Positions 42,801 through 49,391 of a stretch of DNA of 64,000 nucleotides are shown here, in pieces. The DNA lies in assembly GCF_004011505.1 (NCBI RefSeq), contig NZ_SAUN01000001.1, positions 4,402,001 to 4,466,000 on the forward strand, read 5' to 3'. Origin of the DNA: Nonomuraea polychroma (GTDB taxonomy: Bacteria > Actinomycetota > Actinomycetes > Streptosporangiales > Streptosporangiaceae). Every line of letters starts with the position of its first letter. Position 1 is the stretch's first letter. A program made the translations under genes and the position numbers. The notes beneath the pieces were generated by a model, which searched no databases, was not told the DNA's origin, and saw only the letters and a list, made by a program, of their open reading frames with translations.

Positions 42801-44246
42801 TGCGCGCGCCGGGCCAGGATCCGGCCGGGAACCGGTCAACGCGGGTGGCGCAAGGTTCTCGTGCTGCCGTTCGAGCCGTCTCGCGGCTTCCACGCCACCC
42901 TTGGCCGGTCGGGCAAGGACCTGCTGGTCAGCGTCAAGGGCGCCCCCGAGGTCCTGCTGCCCCGCTGCGGGCGGCGGCGGCTGAACGGTCACGAGCGGGA
43001 CATGACCGACCGCGACCGCGCCGCCATGACGAAGCTGGCCGAGCGGCTCGCCGGGGCCGGGAACCGGGTGCTCGCCGTGGCCGAGCGCCGTACGGCGACC
43101 GCGCCGGAAGAGGCCGTCGAGGACGCGGTCCACGACCTGGTGTTCCTCGGCTTCCTCGCGCTCGCCGACCCGGTGCGTACGAGCGCCGCCCCGGCCGCCG
43201 CCCGCCTGCGCGAGGCAGGCGTGCAGACCGTCATGATCACCGGGGATCACCCCGCGACGGCGGACGCGATCGCGGCGACCGTGCACCCCGACGCCAAGCC
43301 CAACCAGGTGATCACCGGGGCGCAGATCGACCGGCTCGACGACGCCGCGCTGGACCGGCGGCTGCCCGAGGTGGACGTGATCGCCCGCTGCAGCCCGTCG
43401 CAGAAGGTCCGCATCATCCAGGCCTACCAGCGGCTGGGCAAGGTCGTCGCGATGACCGGCGACGGCGCCAACGACGCACCGGCCATCCGGCTGGCCGATG
43501 TGGGCATCGCGCTCGGCCGCCGCGGCACCCCGGCCGCGCAGGCCGCCGCCGACCTGGTGGTCTCCGACGACCGGCTGGAAACGATCATCGCGGCGCTGAT
43601 CGAGGGACGCGCCATGTGGTCGTCGGTACGGCACGCGCTGGGCATCCTGCTGGGCGGCAACCTCGGCGAGATCGCCTTCACCGTGCTCGGCACGGCCCTG
43701 ACCGGCCGATCCCCGCTCAACGCCCGCCAGCTGCTGCTGGTCAACCTGCTCACCGACCTCGCACCGGCACTGGCGATCGCGCTGCGCCCGCCCAGCAGGT
43801 ATGACGTGGCGCACCTGCTGCGCGAAGGCCCCGACATGTCCCTCGGCGAGGCGCTCACTCAGGAGATCACCACCCGGGCCCTGGCCACCACCGCCGGCGC
43901 GGGGGGCGCGTGGCTCGCCGCCCGCCTCACCGGGCGCTCCCGCCGCGCCTCCACGGTGGCGCTCGCCGCCCTCGTCGGCACCCAGCTCGGCCAGACCCTG
44001 CTCACCGGAGGCCTCGACCGCAACGTCCTCGCAGCCGGCCTGGGCTCGGCCGCCCTGCTCGCCACCGTCATCCAGACGCCGTTCGTCAGCGGCTTCTTCG
44101 GCTGCACCCCGCTGGGGCCGCTCGGGTGGAGCATCGCCCTCGGCAGCGCCACGGCCGGGAGCATCCTCGGCGCCGCCCTCACCCTGTGGCCACCGGCACT
44201 CTCACTCCCGAACCTTGATCACGACTTCCGGCCGACCCCACCGTAG
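39828..44246 (+). CDS. CtpI-like double P-type ATPase
   Basis: A 1472-residue protein, about twice the usual P-type ATPase length. The C-terminal half is complete: VEADESSLTGESLPVAK (actuator), catalytic Asp930 in CFDKTGTLTEG, the hinge MITGDHPATADAI, and MTGDGANDAPAIRLADVGIA, with paired helices and an APALAIALRPP end. The N-terminal half (about 1-600) is a diverged ATPase-like region: where DKTGTLT is expected it reads LVLDEVALRS, so it cannot be phosphorylated there. This matches the architecture of mycobacterial CtpI, a putative Mg2+/Ca2+-type transporter. ATG at 39828 has GGGAGGGGAGAG upstream. Substrate not determined. The 3' end overlaps the convergent methyltransferase by 28 bp. Confidence 0.88.
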   Translation: MALLGLRAPAPVSGAVGLVTGAAGWLLGGERDVRDVWECPGRLHIETHGVHGPGGSRVARRVEHALQRHPGVLWARVNAPACRVVVGLADPPPPRRDLVALVEHAESAPINEDEEIAEEELHHPAEGPARTRALPNLAVDTAALALSGLTRLAPWAPLPTELAGLLSATSLHPRLRELAAEHLHGQERAESLVSMAAGLAHALAEGGSGVVLDVAQRIGQWQEARASQQAWQEAEPRLIRGPEDAGADPVVVERPCRLPDGPVERYQRRVLAFGAAAVPAATPLVGWRRAAAVGLATLPKATEAGRAAFASHLGTVLARSGALVMDRAALRLLGRLDTLVLDEVALRSARWETTDLVPLAGVDAGEVAEAGFALFAPEDARAVRRAGEWVLGPVEELELRGRTGVRERRRLARRGAEVVLGLARRGRLEAVLAAERETAAGLDALIGAARRAGLRIVLATDEQRPRDGYADDVIERSRGLAAAVREIQAAGGAVMLISGDRRALGSADCGIGVHQDGSPPPWGAHVLAGSELGTAVLLVEAVAAARCVDRDCIMLAQAATGIGAVAALEGGARPAARSLGAVNAGAALGFFDGVWRAHHVHTRTPTRAAARPPWHLMPAAAALRRLDTTEQGLTSDEARTRWRAGGRLEPLGTSLGVAFLEELANPLTPILAGGAALSAVVGSLVDAGLVAGITGVSALTGAVQRVHTDRALADLMARSAVGATVRRDGIDRVVTAEQLVPGDVIRLGPGDVVPADCRLLEADGVEADESSLTGESLPVAKDPAPVVAAEIAERRSMLYEGTTLAAGRATAVVVATGADTEVGRSMAAARQSAPTTGVQAHLSRFTRHSLPVALGSAAAVTGAGLLHGVSVRKSLGAAVNLAIASVPEGLPFLVNAAQLAAARRLADLGALVRNPRTIEALGRVDVLCFDKTGTLTEGRLAVHQVHDGTHACSPQSLDGSCRGVVAAALRASPDARHPTDLAHRTDRAVVECARRARIRPGTGQRGWRKVLVLPFEPSRGFHATLGRSGKDLLVSVKGAPEVLLPRCGRRRLNGHERDMTDRDRAAMTKLAERLAGAGNRVLAVAERRTATAPEEAVEDAVHDLVFLGFLALADPVRTSAAPAAARLREAGVQTVMITGDHPATADAIAATVHPDAKPNQVITGAQIDRLDDAALDRRLPEVDVIARCSPSQKVRIIQAYQRLGKVVAMTGDGANDAPAIRLADVGIALGRRGTPAAQAAADLVVSDDRLETIIAALIEGRAMWSSVRHALGILLGGNLGEIAFTVLGTALTGRSPLNARQLLLVNLLTDLAPALAIALRPPSRYDVAHLLREGPDMSLGEALTQEITTRALATTAGAGGAWLAARLTGRSRRASTVALAALVGTQLGQTLLTGGLDRNVLAAGLGSAALLATVIQTPFVSGFFGCTPLGPLGWSIALGSATAGSILGAALTLWPPALSLPNLDHDFRPTPP

Positions 44247-44977
44247 GCGTCGAGCTCGCGGCCGTCCGAGTGCCAGTGGTTGACCGTCACCACGCCCGGC
44301 TCGACCAGCTCCAAGCCGTCGAAGAAGCGGGCGATCTCCGCGGGGGTGCGCTGGATGTACGCCACGGCGCCGCTGTCGTTGTATTGGTCCTGCGCCTCTG
44401 CCCCTGCGGCGCTGTGGACGTTGGTGCCGTCGTTGAGCGCCAGGTAGCTGCCCGGCGCCAACGGGTCCATCAGCCGTCCGACGATCGACAGCGCCTCGTC
44501 CAGGTCGGCGATGTGGCCCATGATGCCGCTGAGGTTGAGCGCCACGGGCTTGCTGAAGTCGAGCGTCTTCGCGGCGGCGGTCAGGATCGTCTCGGTGTCG
44601 CGTACGTCGGCGTCGATGTAGTCGGTGGCGCCCTCCGGCGCGCCGACCAGCAGCGCGCGGGCGTGGACCAGCACGAGGGGGTCATTGTCGACGTAGACGA
44701 TCCGCGACTCGGGGGCGATCCGCTGGGCGATCTCGTGGGTGTTGTCCACCGTGGGCAGGCCGGTCCCGACATCCAGGAACTGCCTGATGCCCGCCTCCCT
44801 GGTCAGGTATGTGATGGTGCGAGCAAGAAATGCCCTGGACGCCCGGGCGAGCTCCACCACCTCCGGGAAGATCTTCTTGTACTCCTCCCCCGCGATGCGG
44901 TCGACCTCGTAGTTGTCCTTACCGCCCAACCAGTAGTTCCAGATGCGAGCAGAATGCGGAACGTTGGTGTCGATCAT
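44219..44977 (-). CDS. DUF574 SAM-dependent methyltransferase
   Basis: A 252-residue methyltransferase of the DUF574 family, abundant in streptomycete-like actinobacteria. It opens IDTNVPHSARIWNYWLGGKDNYEVD, the family signature, with the SAM motif FLDVGTGLPTVDNTHEIAQ and the acidic loop IVYVDNDPLVLVHARALL. A late motif, GVVTVNHWHSDG, closes the fold. Family members often sit near XRE/DUF397 pairs, which are absent here. The methyl acceptor is unknown. ATG at 44977 follows GGAAGGAG. The gene ends inside the ATPase gene on the other strand. Confidence 0.87.
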   Translation of the reverse strand: MIDTNVPHSARIWNYWLGGKDNYEVDRIAGEEYKKIFPEVVELARASRAFLARTITYLTREAGIRQFLDVGTGLPTVDNTHEIAQRIAPESRIVYVDNDPLVLVHARALLVGAPEGATDYIDADVRDTETILTAAAKTLDFSKPVALNLSGIMGHIADLDEALSIVGRLMDPLAPGSYLALNDGTNVHSAAGAEAQDQYNDSGAVAYIQRTPAEIARFFDGLELVEPGVVTVNHWHSDGRELDAYGGVGRKS

Positions 44978-45170
44978 GCGTTCTCCTTCCGGGGGAGCCG
45001 CCGTCCAGGCACTCGTCCATCGTGCCCCGGGCCTGTCTCGTCGCCCAATACTCAAAGTCTGTTGATCCACTCTGATTCTGGCCTGGGACCACGTACTCAA
45101 GGAGGCGATTGCGCGTCTTCGAGATGTGATGGAGACGACATGGTGATCATGCAGCGGAGGCGCTCGGCGC

Positions 45171-45830
45171 TTACTGTTCCAGGCGCGCGACAGCGTCAAC
45201 CGTCTCAGGGAAGGTGTCGATGAACGCGTCGACCTGGTGTAAGTCGAAGTCGGTGCGCTGTCTGATTCCACTCTGCAGGCACGCGACGAAGCGCAAGCCG
45301 GCGCCCTTGGCGGCCTGGGCGTCGCCGGGCGAGTCCCCTACGTACAGGCACTGATGGGGAAGCAGCCTGGTGGCGGCCAAAAGCTCGTCGAAGGCGCGGG
45401 CGTCGGGCTTGCGAAAACGGGTGTTGTCCGCGTGGTAGACGGCGGCGAGCCGACCGGCGAGCGCGTGATCCGGCGCCAGCAGGTGCCTCACCTCCGCTTC
45501 CGTGCGTGAGGTCAACAGCATGACGCTGCGGCCTGCGGCGGCGAGCTCGTCGAGTGCTTCCAGGTTCTCCTGCGCGACGACATCCAGCCGGCCGCCCATC
45601 ACGTACTCCTGCAGCACCACGTGATAGGCAGCGGTGAAGGCGTCGAGGTCAACGCCGGGTGACCGTTCACGCATCGCTCGGAGCAGGGGCTGTCCCCACG
45701 TGGACAGATGCACCGCACGTGACATCGGTTCGCGGCCGATGCGCGCCAGCACCTCGTTTTCCAGCTCGAAGCACACCGCCTCGGTCAGGCAGAGCGTGTC
45801 GTCCACATCAATCACCACGGCGCGGATCAC
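45171..45830 (-). CDS. HAD family phosphatase
   Basis: A 219-residue haloacid-dehalogenase hydrolase. Motif I is VVIDVDDTLCLTE (nucleophile and acid Asp), motif II VMLLTSRTEAEV, motif III lysine in TRFRKPDARAFDELL, and motif IV YVGDSPGDAQAAKGAGLRF. A helical cap lies at about 20-85. It resembles phosphoglycolate-phosphatase or beta-phosphoglucomutase relatives, but the substrate is not evident. GTG at 45830 is preceded by TATCTT 6 nt upstream with no Shine-Dalgarno, so the message is probably leaderless. It lies 46 bp downstream of the STAS gene on the same strand. Confidence 0.87.
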   Translation of the reverse strand: MIRAVVIDVDDTLCLTEAVCFELENEVLARIGREPMSRAVHLSTWGQPLLRAMRERSPGVDLDAFTAAYHVVLQEYVMGGRLDVVAQENLEALDELAAAGRSVMLLTSRTEAEVRHLLAPDHALAGRLAAVYHADNTRFRKPDARAFDELLAATRLLPHQCLYVGDSPGDAQAAKGAGLRFVACLQSGIRQRTDFDLHQVDAFIDTFPETVDAVARLEQ

Positions 45831-45836
45831 ACGGCA

Positions 45837-45842
45837 AAGATA
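45837..45842 (-). promoter_or_regulatory. -10 element for leaderless HAD phosphatase gene
   Basis: On the minus strand TATCTT lies exactly 6 nt before the GTG at 45830; no ribosome-binding site is present. Confidence 0.45.
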
Positions 45843-45876
45843 ATGCCCGCCGCCCCGCGTCCGTCACGACCATCGA

Positions 45877-46251
45877 TCAAGCGAGATCTCCTGGAGGGGC
45901 GGATCGGCTCGCCGCAAGGCAGGTGAGGGCCTCGTCCACGCTGGAGTGGACCTGCAGAGCCCGCACGACACCGGTGAGCTCCAGCAGCCGCGCAGGTGCC
46001 CGCCCCACGGCTGCCAGGTGCAGGCCGCCGCCCTGCTCCCGTGCTGCGGCGTCCAGGCGCAGCAGCACGTTCATGCCGCTGCTGTCCATGAATCTCAGCT
46101 CGCTCAGGTCGAGCACGACCGGATCGCCGCGCCGGCACATCTGGCCGACGTAGGACTCCAGCCGGTCGGCGTTGGTGACATCGACCTCGCCACCTACGCT
46201 GATCAGCACGCCGGTGGCCGTGGGGCCACCCTGGAGGCTCAGGGGGGTCAT
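45877..46251 (-). CDS. Anti-anti-sigma factor (STAS domain)
   Basis: A 124-residue STAS protein of the SpoIIAA/RsbV type. The phosphorylation loop is LRFMDSSGMNVLL, with the target Ser after MDS. The N-terminal strand VLISVGGEVDVTNADRLES and the helix ALQVHSSVDEALTCL complete the fold. Such proteins bind and sequester an anti-sigma kinase until phosphorylated, and are reactivated by a PP2C phosphatase such as the SpoIIE-type protein at 49392 in this window (a plausible but unproven partner). ATG at 46251 has AGGAGG upstream. Confidence 0.9.
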   Translation of the reverse strand: MTPLSLQGGPTATGVLISVGGEVDVTNADRLESYVGQMCRRGDPVVLDLSELRFMDSSGMNVLLRLDAAAREQGGGLHLAAVGRAPARLLELTGVVRALQVHSSVDEALTCLAASRSAPPGDLA

Positions 46252-46436
46252 GGCGTCCTCCTGATGACTCGATTCGGGCTGACGATGAAGGGGATCTGCT
46301 TGCACACAACCCTAATCCCGAACGCCATTACCGGAAAGACAGTTCGTTAAAAGACTTCGAGGAAGACCGGCGACCGTCTCTGCAGGGGGCACGTTTCTCG
46401 CCTGTCACGCCGGGGTTCGGTGGCGTCGCGGAGCGA

Positions 46437-47564
46437 TCAGGAGGACCCTTGCGGGGAGTCCGCCAGGGAGGGCGGCGAGCCCGGGTGCGAGGAGGCACGG
46501 GCCAGGACGTCGCGGACGAGCGTGACCACCTCGCCGGGGGTGAACTCCATGGCATTGTCGCCGACGCTGATCTCGAAGCTGCAGCGGCCGGGGTCCGTGG
46601 CGGAGCGGACCCGGCCCCAGAGCTGGATGCCGTGTTCGGCGAGGATCTGCTCGCCGGCCTGCTCGACGGCGCGCCGGGAGGCCGGCAGGTGGATGTGGAA
46701 CAGCGGGGTCTGGGGAGGGTCGGGGTAGGCATGGGCGGCGCCGTCGGCGTTGATCGCGGCGGCGATGGCGATGGCGTGCTTGCGGTAGGCGGGCATGCGC
46801 GCGGCCAGCGTGTCGAGGCCGACCAGGGCGGCCAGGGCTAGTGGCCAGGCATCGCGGATGCCGCCGCCGAGCCGCTGGCGCCAGACTCTGGCGGCGTCCA
46901 CCGTGGCGGCGTCGGAGGCGAGCACGGCGCCGCGCACACCCTGCAGGCTCTTGTAGAGCGAGACGTACGCCGTGTCGAACAGTGCGGCGATCTCGTCGAA
47001 GGGGCGCCGGTAGTAGGTCTGGGCCTCCCAGAGGCGGGCGCCGTCCAGGTGAGCGGCGGCCCCGGTCGCCCGTACGAGCGCCACCTGCTCGCACAGGTCG
47101 GGCCATTCCGGGAGCTGCCCGCCTATGTCGCGCTGCGGCAGCTCCCAGACGACTGCGGCGAGCGGCTCGCCGATCGCGGCCAGATCGCCGGCGGTCATCA
47201 GCTCGTGCAGGTCGCCGGTGCTGCGCAGCCGCAGGCCGTGGACGGCGTTGTAGCCCTGCTCCTCCCACACGTCCAGGTGAGACTGCGGGTGAGCGGCGAA
47301 GGTACGGCGTCCGCGCCGGTCGGCGTGCAGCCGCAACGCGACCTGCTGGGCCATCGTCCCGCTGGGGAAGAACAGGGCGCTTTCCTTGCCGAGCAGATCG
47401 GCCAGTCGCCGCTCCAGCACCGCCACGGGGCCGTCGGGGCCGTCCGGCGGGGTGTCGTCGTCCACCAGCGCCAGCATCTGTTCCAGCATCGCGCGCGGCT
47501 TGCGCCGGATCGGCGCGTGCAGGAACAGCGACCGTCGTACAGGAGGCAGGGTCGTATCCGACAT
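46437..47564 (-). CDS. Low-specificity threonine aldolase-type beta-eliminating lyase
   Basis: A 375-residue PLP enzyme of the threonine aldolase family. The cofactor lysine is K205 in AYVSLYKSLQG; LFFPSGTMAQQVALRLHADR and AAHLDGARLWEAQ are the family's phosphate-site and Asp motifs. It cleaves beta-hydroxy-amino acids to glycine and an aldehyde. The C-terminal small domain begins AHAYPDPPQTPLFHIHLP. ATG at 47564 follows GAAGGA. It is divergent from an SDR at 47710, with which it may share a promoter region; no pathway link is evident. Confidence 0.87.
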   Translation of the reverse strand: MSDTTLPPVRRSLFLHAPIRRKPRAMLEQMLALVDDDTPPDGPDGPVAVLERRLADLLGKESALFFPSGTMAQQVALRLHADRRGRRTFAAHPQSHLDVWEEQGYNAVHGLRLRSTGDLHELMTAGDLAAIGEPLAAVVWELPQRDIGGQLPEWPDLCEQVALVRATGAAAHLDGARLWEAQTYYRRPFDEIAALFDTAYVSLYKSLQGVRGAVLASDAATVDAARVWRQRLGGGIRDAWPLALAALVGLDTLAARMPAYRKHAIAIAAAINADGAAHAYPDPPQTPLFHIHLPASRRAVEQAGEQILAEHGIQLWGRVRSATDPGRCSFEISVGDNAMEFTPGEVVTLVRDVLARASSHPGSPPSLADSPQGSS

Positions 47565-47697
47565 ATGCGTGTCCTTCGTTATTGCGAGTAATATGCAGCA
47601 GCAGATGTACCTTACAGGGGTTTGGTATGCCGAGAACGGCTTTCGCGTCACAAGCTTTTCCCGGCGGCGCCGCCCGGCCTGTTGAGCAAACGCTTGG

Positions 47698-47703
47698 TAA
47701 CGT
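47698..47703 (+). promoter_or_regulatory. -10 element for leaderless SDR gene
   Basis: TAACGT lies 6 nt before the GTG at 47710, with no Shine-Dalgarno, indicating a leaderless start. Confidence 0.4.
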
Positions 47704-47709
47704 AGGCGC

Positions 47710-48486
47710 GTGCAGCTGGATGGCAAGGTGGCGGTCGTCACGGGTGCGGGCCCGGGACTGGGGCGGACCCTGGCGGGTCTGCTGAGCGAGGAGGGCGCCA
47801 AGGTGGTCGTGGCCGCCCGCACCGCGGCCACCCTGGAGAAGACCGCGGCCGAGGTGCCAGGCGTGCTGGCGGTGCCCGCCGACGTGACCAGGATCGACGA
47901 CACGCGACGGCTCGCCGACACCGTGATCGACCGGTTCGGCCGGGTGGACGTGCTGGTCAACGCCGCCTTCCCCGGCTCGCACCGCAGGAACGTGCTCGAC
48001 ATGTCCGCGGGCGACCTGGAGACGTGGCGCGTAGCCGTCGAGACCGGCGGCTACGGCACGCTGCTGGCCTGCAGGTTCATCGCGCCGCACATGGTGGCTC
48101 AGCGCTCCGGCTCGATCGTCACCATCACGTCCATGTCGTCCCGCAAGGGCTACGCCGGGCGCAGCGACTACGCCGCCGGTAAGGCCGCCGCGCATCTGCT
48201 GTCACAATGCCTCGCCGACGAGCTCGGGCCGTACGGGGTGCGGGTGAACTGCGTCGCGCCCGGGTGGATCGCCAGCGAGGTGCTGGATGGGTGGATGCGC
48301 ACGCGGGCCGCGGCGGAAGGCGTGACGTTCGAGGAGATCCTCGCGCGCGACGTCTCGGCGATGGCGCTGCGGCGCATCGCCACCGAGGAGGACGTGGCCC
48401 GCGCCGTCATCTACCTCGCCTCCGACCATGCCAAGGCCGTCACGGGCGCCACGATCGACGTCAACGGCGGCCAGCTGTTCACGTGA
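47710..48486 (+). CDS. Short-chain dehydrogenase/reductase
   Basis: A 258-residue classical SDR. The cofactor site is VAVVTGAGPGLGRTLAGLL, with AARTAATL suggesting NADP(H) binding; the NAAF loop (LVNAAFPGSHRR) replaces NNAG. The catalytic set is SMSS (Ser), YAAGKAAAHLL (Tyr-x3-Lys), and the substrate loop GWIASEVLDGWMR follows. The C-terminal TGATIDVNGGQLFT matches 3-oxoacyl-reductase-like members. The substrate is not evident. GTG start by -10 geometry. It converges on a methyltransferase 30 bp downstream. Confidence 0.87.
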   Translation: MQLDGKVAVVTGAGPGLGRTLAGLLSEEGAKVVVAARTAATLEKTAAEVPGVLAVPADVTRIDDTRRLADTVIDRFGRVDVLVNAAFPGSHRRNVLDMSAGDLETWRVAVETGGYGTLLACRFIAPHMVAQRSGSIVTITSMSSRKGYAGRSDYAAGKAAAHLLSQCLADELGPYGVRVNCVAPGWIASEVLDGWMRTRAAAEGVTFEEILARDVSAMALRRIATEEDVARAVIYLASDHAKAVTGATIDVNGGQLFT

Positions 48487-48516
48487 CGGCTCACGGTCCG
48501 TGGGACGTGCCGGACG

Positions 48517-49248
48517 TCAGTCCGCCGGTCGCCGGGCCAGGAACACGTACTCCTTGCCGGGCCGGTCGGGCGCGTCGCGGACGTGCTCCACCGTGTATCC
48601 GTGGGCGACCAGCGCCGCCTCGACCTCCTCCCGCTCGCGAAAACGCAGCGTCGAGTCCGACGTCAGCACCGCGCCGTCCGCCGCGAAGACCCACGTCCCG
48701 CGGAAGGTCACCAGCGGCCCGCTGACGTCGGTCACCTCGCACCAGCTCTCGACCCTGCCGATCCCGTCGATCTCGGCCACCCGGTACGAAGCCGCGCGAT
48801 TCCATTCCAGCCACGCCTGCCTCGCCGGCACCCGGGTCTCGAACACCAGGTGCCCGCCGGGCCGCAGCGCCTGGTGAATCCCGCGTAGCGTCCCGTCCCA
48901 GTCGTCCGGCTCGGCGATCGCCTGGGCGACGTTCGCCGTCATGGTGGCCAGGTCGGCCCGCATCGGCGGAAGGCATGTCGCGTCGCCGTGGATCCAGCGC
49001 ACGCGCTCGCTTCCCGGCTTGGCCCGCGCCACGTCGAGCGAGGCGGCGGCCGGATCCACCCCGGTCACCTCGATCCCTAGCCCGGTCAGGAGCAGCGCGA
49101 ACGTTCCCGTGCCGCAGCCGACATCCAGCACGCTGCGGGCGCCCAGTTCGGCGGCGATCGAGGCGTACACCTCCAGGTCCCCACGGTCAGGGTCGAGCGG
49201 GTCATAGACGGCGGCCAGCCGCGGATGTTCGAAGATGTCGTCGGCCAT
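48517..49248 (-). CDS. Class I SAM-dependent methyltransferase
   Basis: A 243-residue small-molecule methyltransferase. Motif I is VLDVGCGTGTFALLL, motif II VTGVDPAAASLDVAR, and the post-I acidic loop IHGDATCLPPMRADL; GGHLVFETRVP is the family's late strand. A C-terminal beta insertion (GRVESWCEVTDVSG, TFRGTWVFAADG) resembles methyltransferases acting on secondary metabolites. The acceptor is unknown. ATG at 49248 is preceded by TAAGGT 6 nt upstream; no classic ribosome-binding site. Confidence 0.85.
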   Translation of the reverse strand: MADDIFEHPRLAAVYDPLDPDRGDLEVYASIAAELGARSVLDVGCGTGTFALLLTGLGIEVTGVDPAAASLDVARAKPGSERVRWIHGDATCLPPMRADLATMTANVAQAIAEPDDWDGTLRGIHQALRPGGHLVFETRVPARQAWLEWNRAASYRVAEIDGIGRVESWCEVTDVSGPLVTFRGTWVFAADGAVLTSDSTLRFREREEVEAALVAHGYTVEHVRDAPDRPGKEYVFLARRPAD

Positions 49249-49254
49249 GCGGAA

Positions 49255-49260
49255 ACCTTA
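49255..49260 (-). promoter_or_regulatory. -10 element for leaderless methyltransferase gene
   Basis: On the minus strand TAAGGT lies 6 nt before the ATG at 49248, fitting a leaderless message. Confidence 0.4.
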
Positions 49261-49391
49261 CGATCCATCCATTCCACCGCGTTCGCCCCACCACACCGCG
49301 ATGAGCCGTGTGCGGTGGGTAGTCATACAATTGTAGATATTCCCCCATCTTGACCCTGATGAAGACCTGATGACGTGGTGAAGGGCAGGGG

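Noticed and set aside
44270..45223. Long plus-strand frame over the DUF574 methyltransferase
   Set aside because: Antisense shadow with Val/Gly/Asp bias and no motifs.
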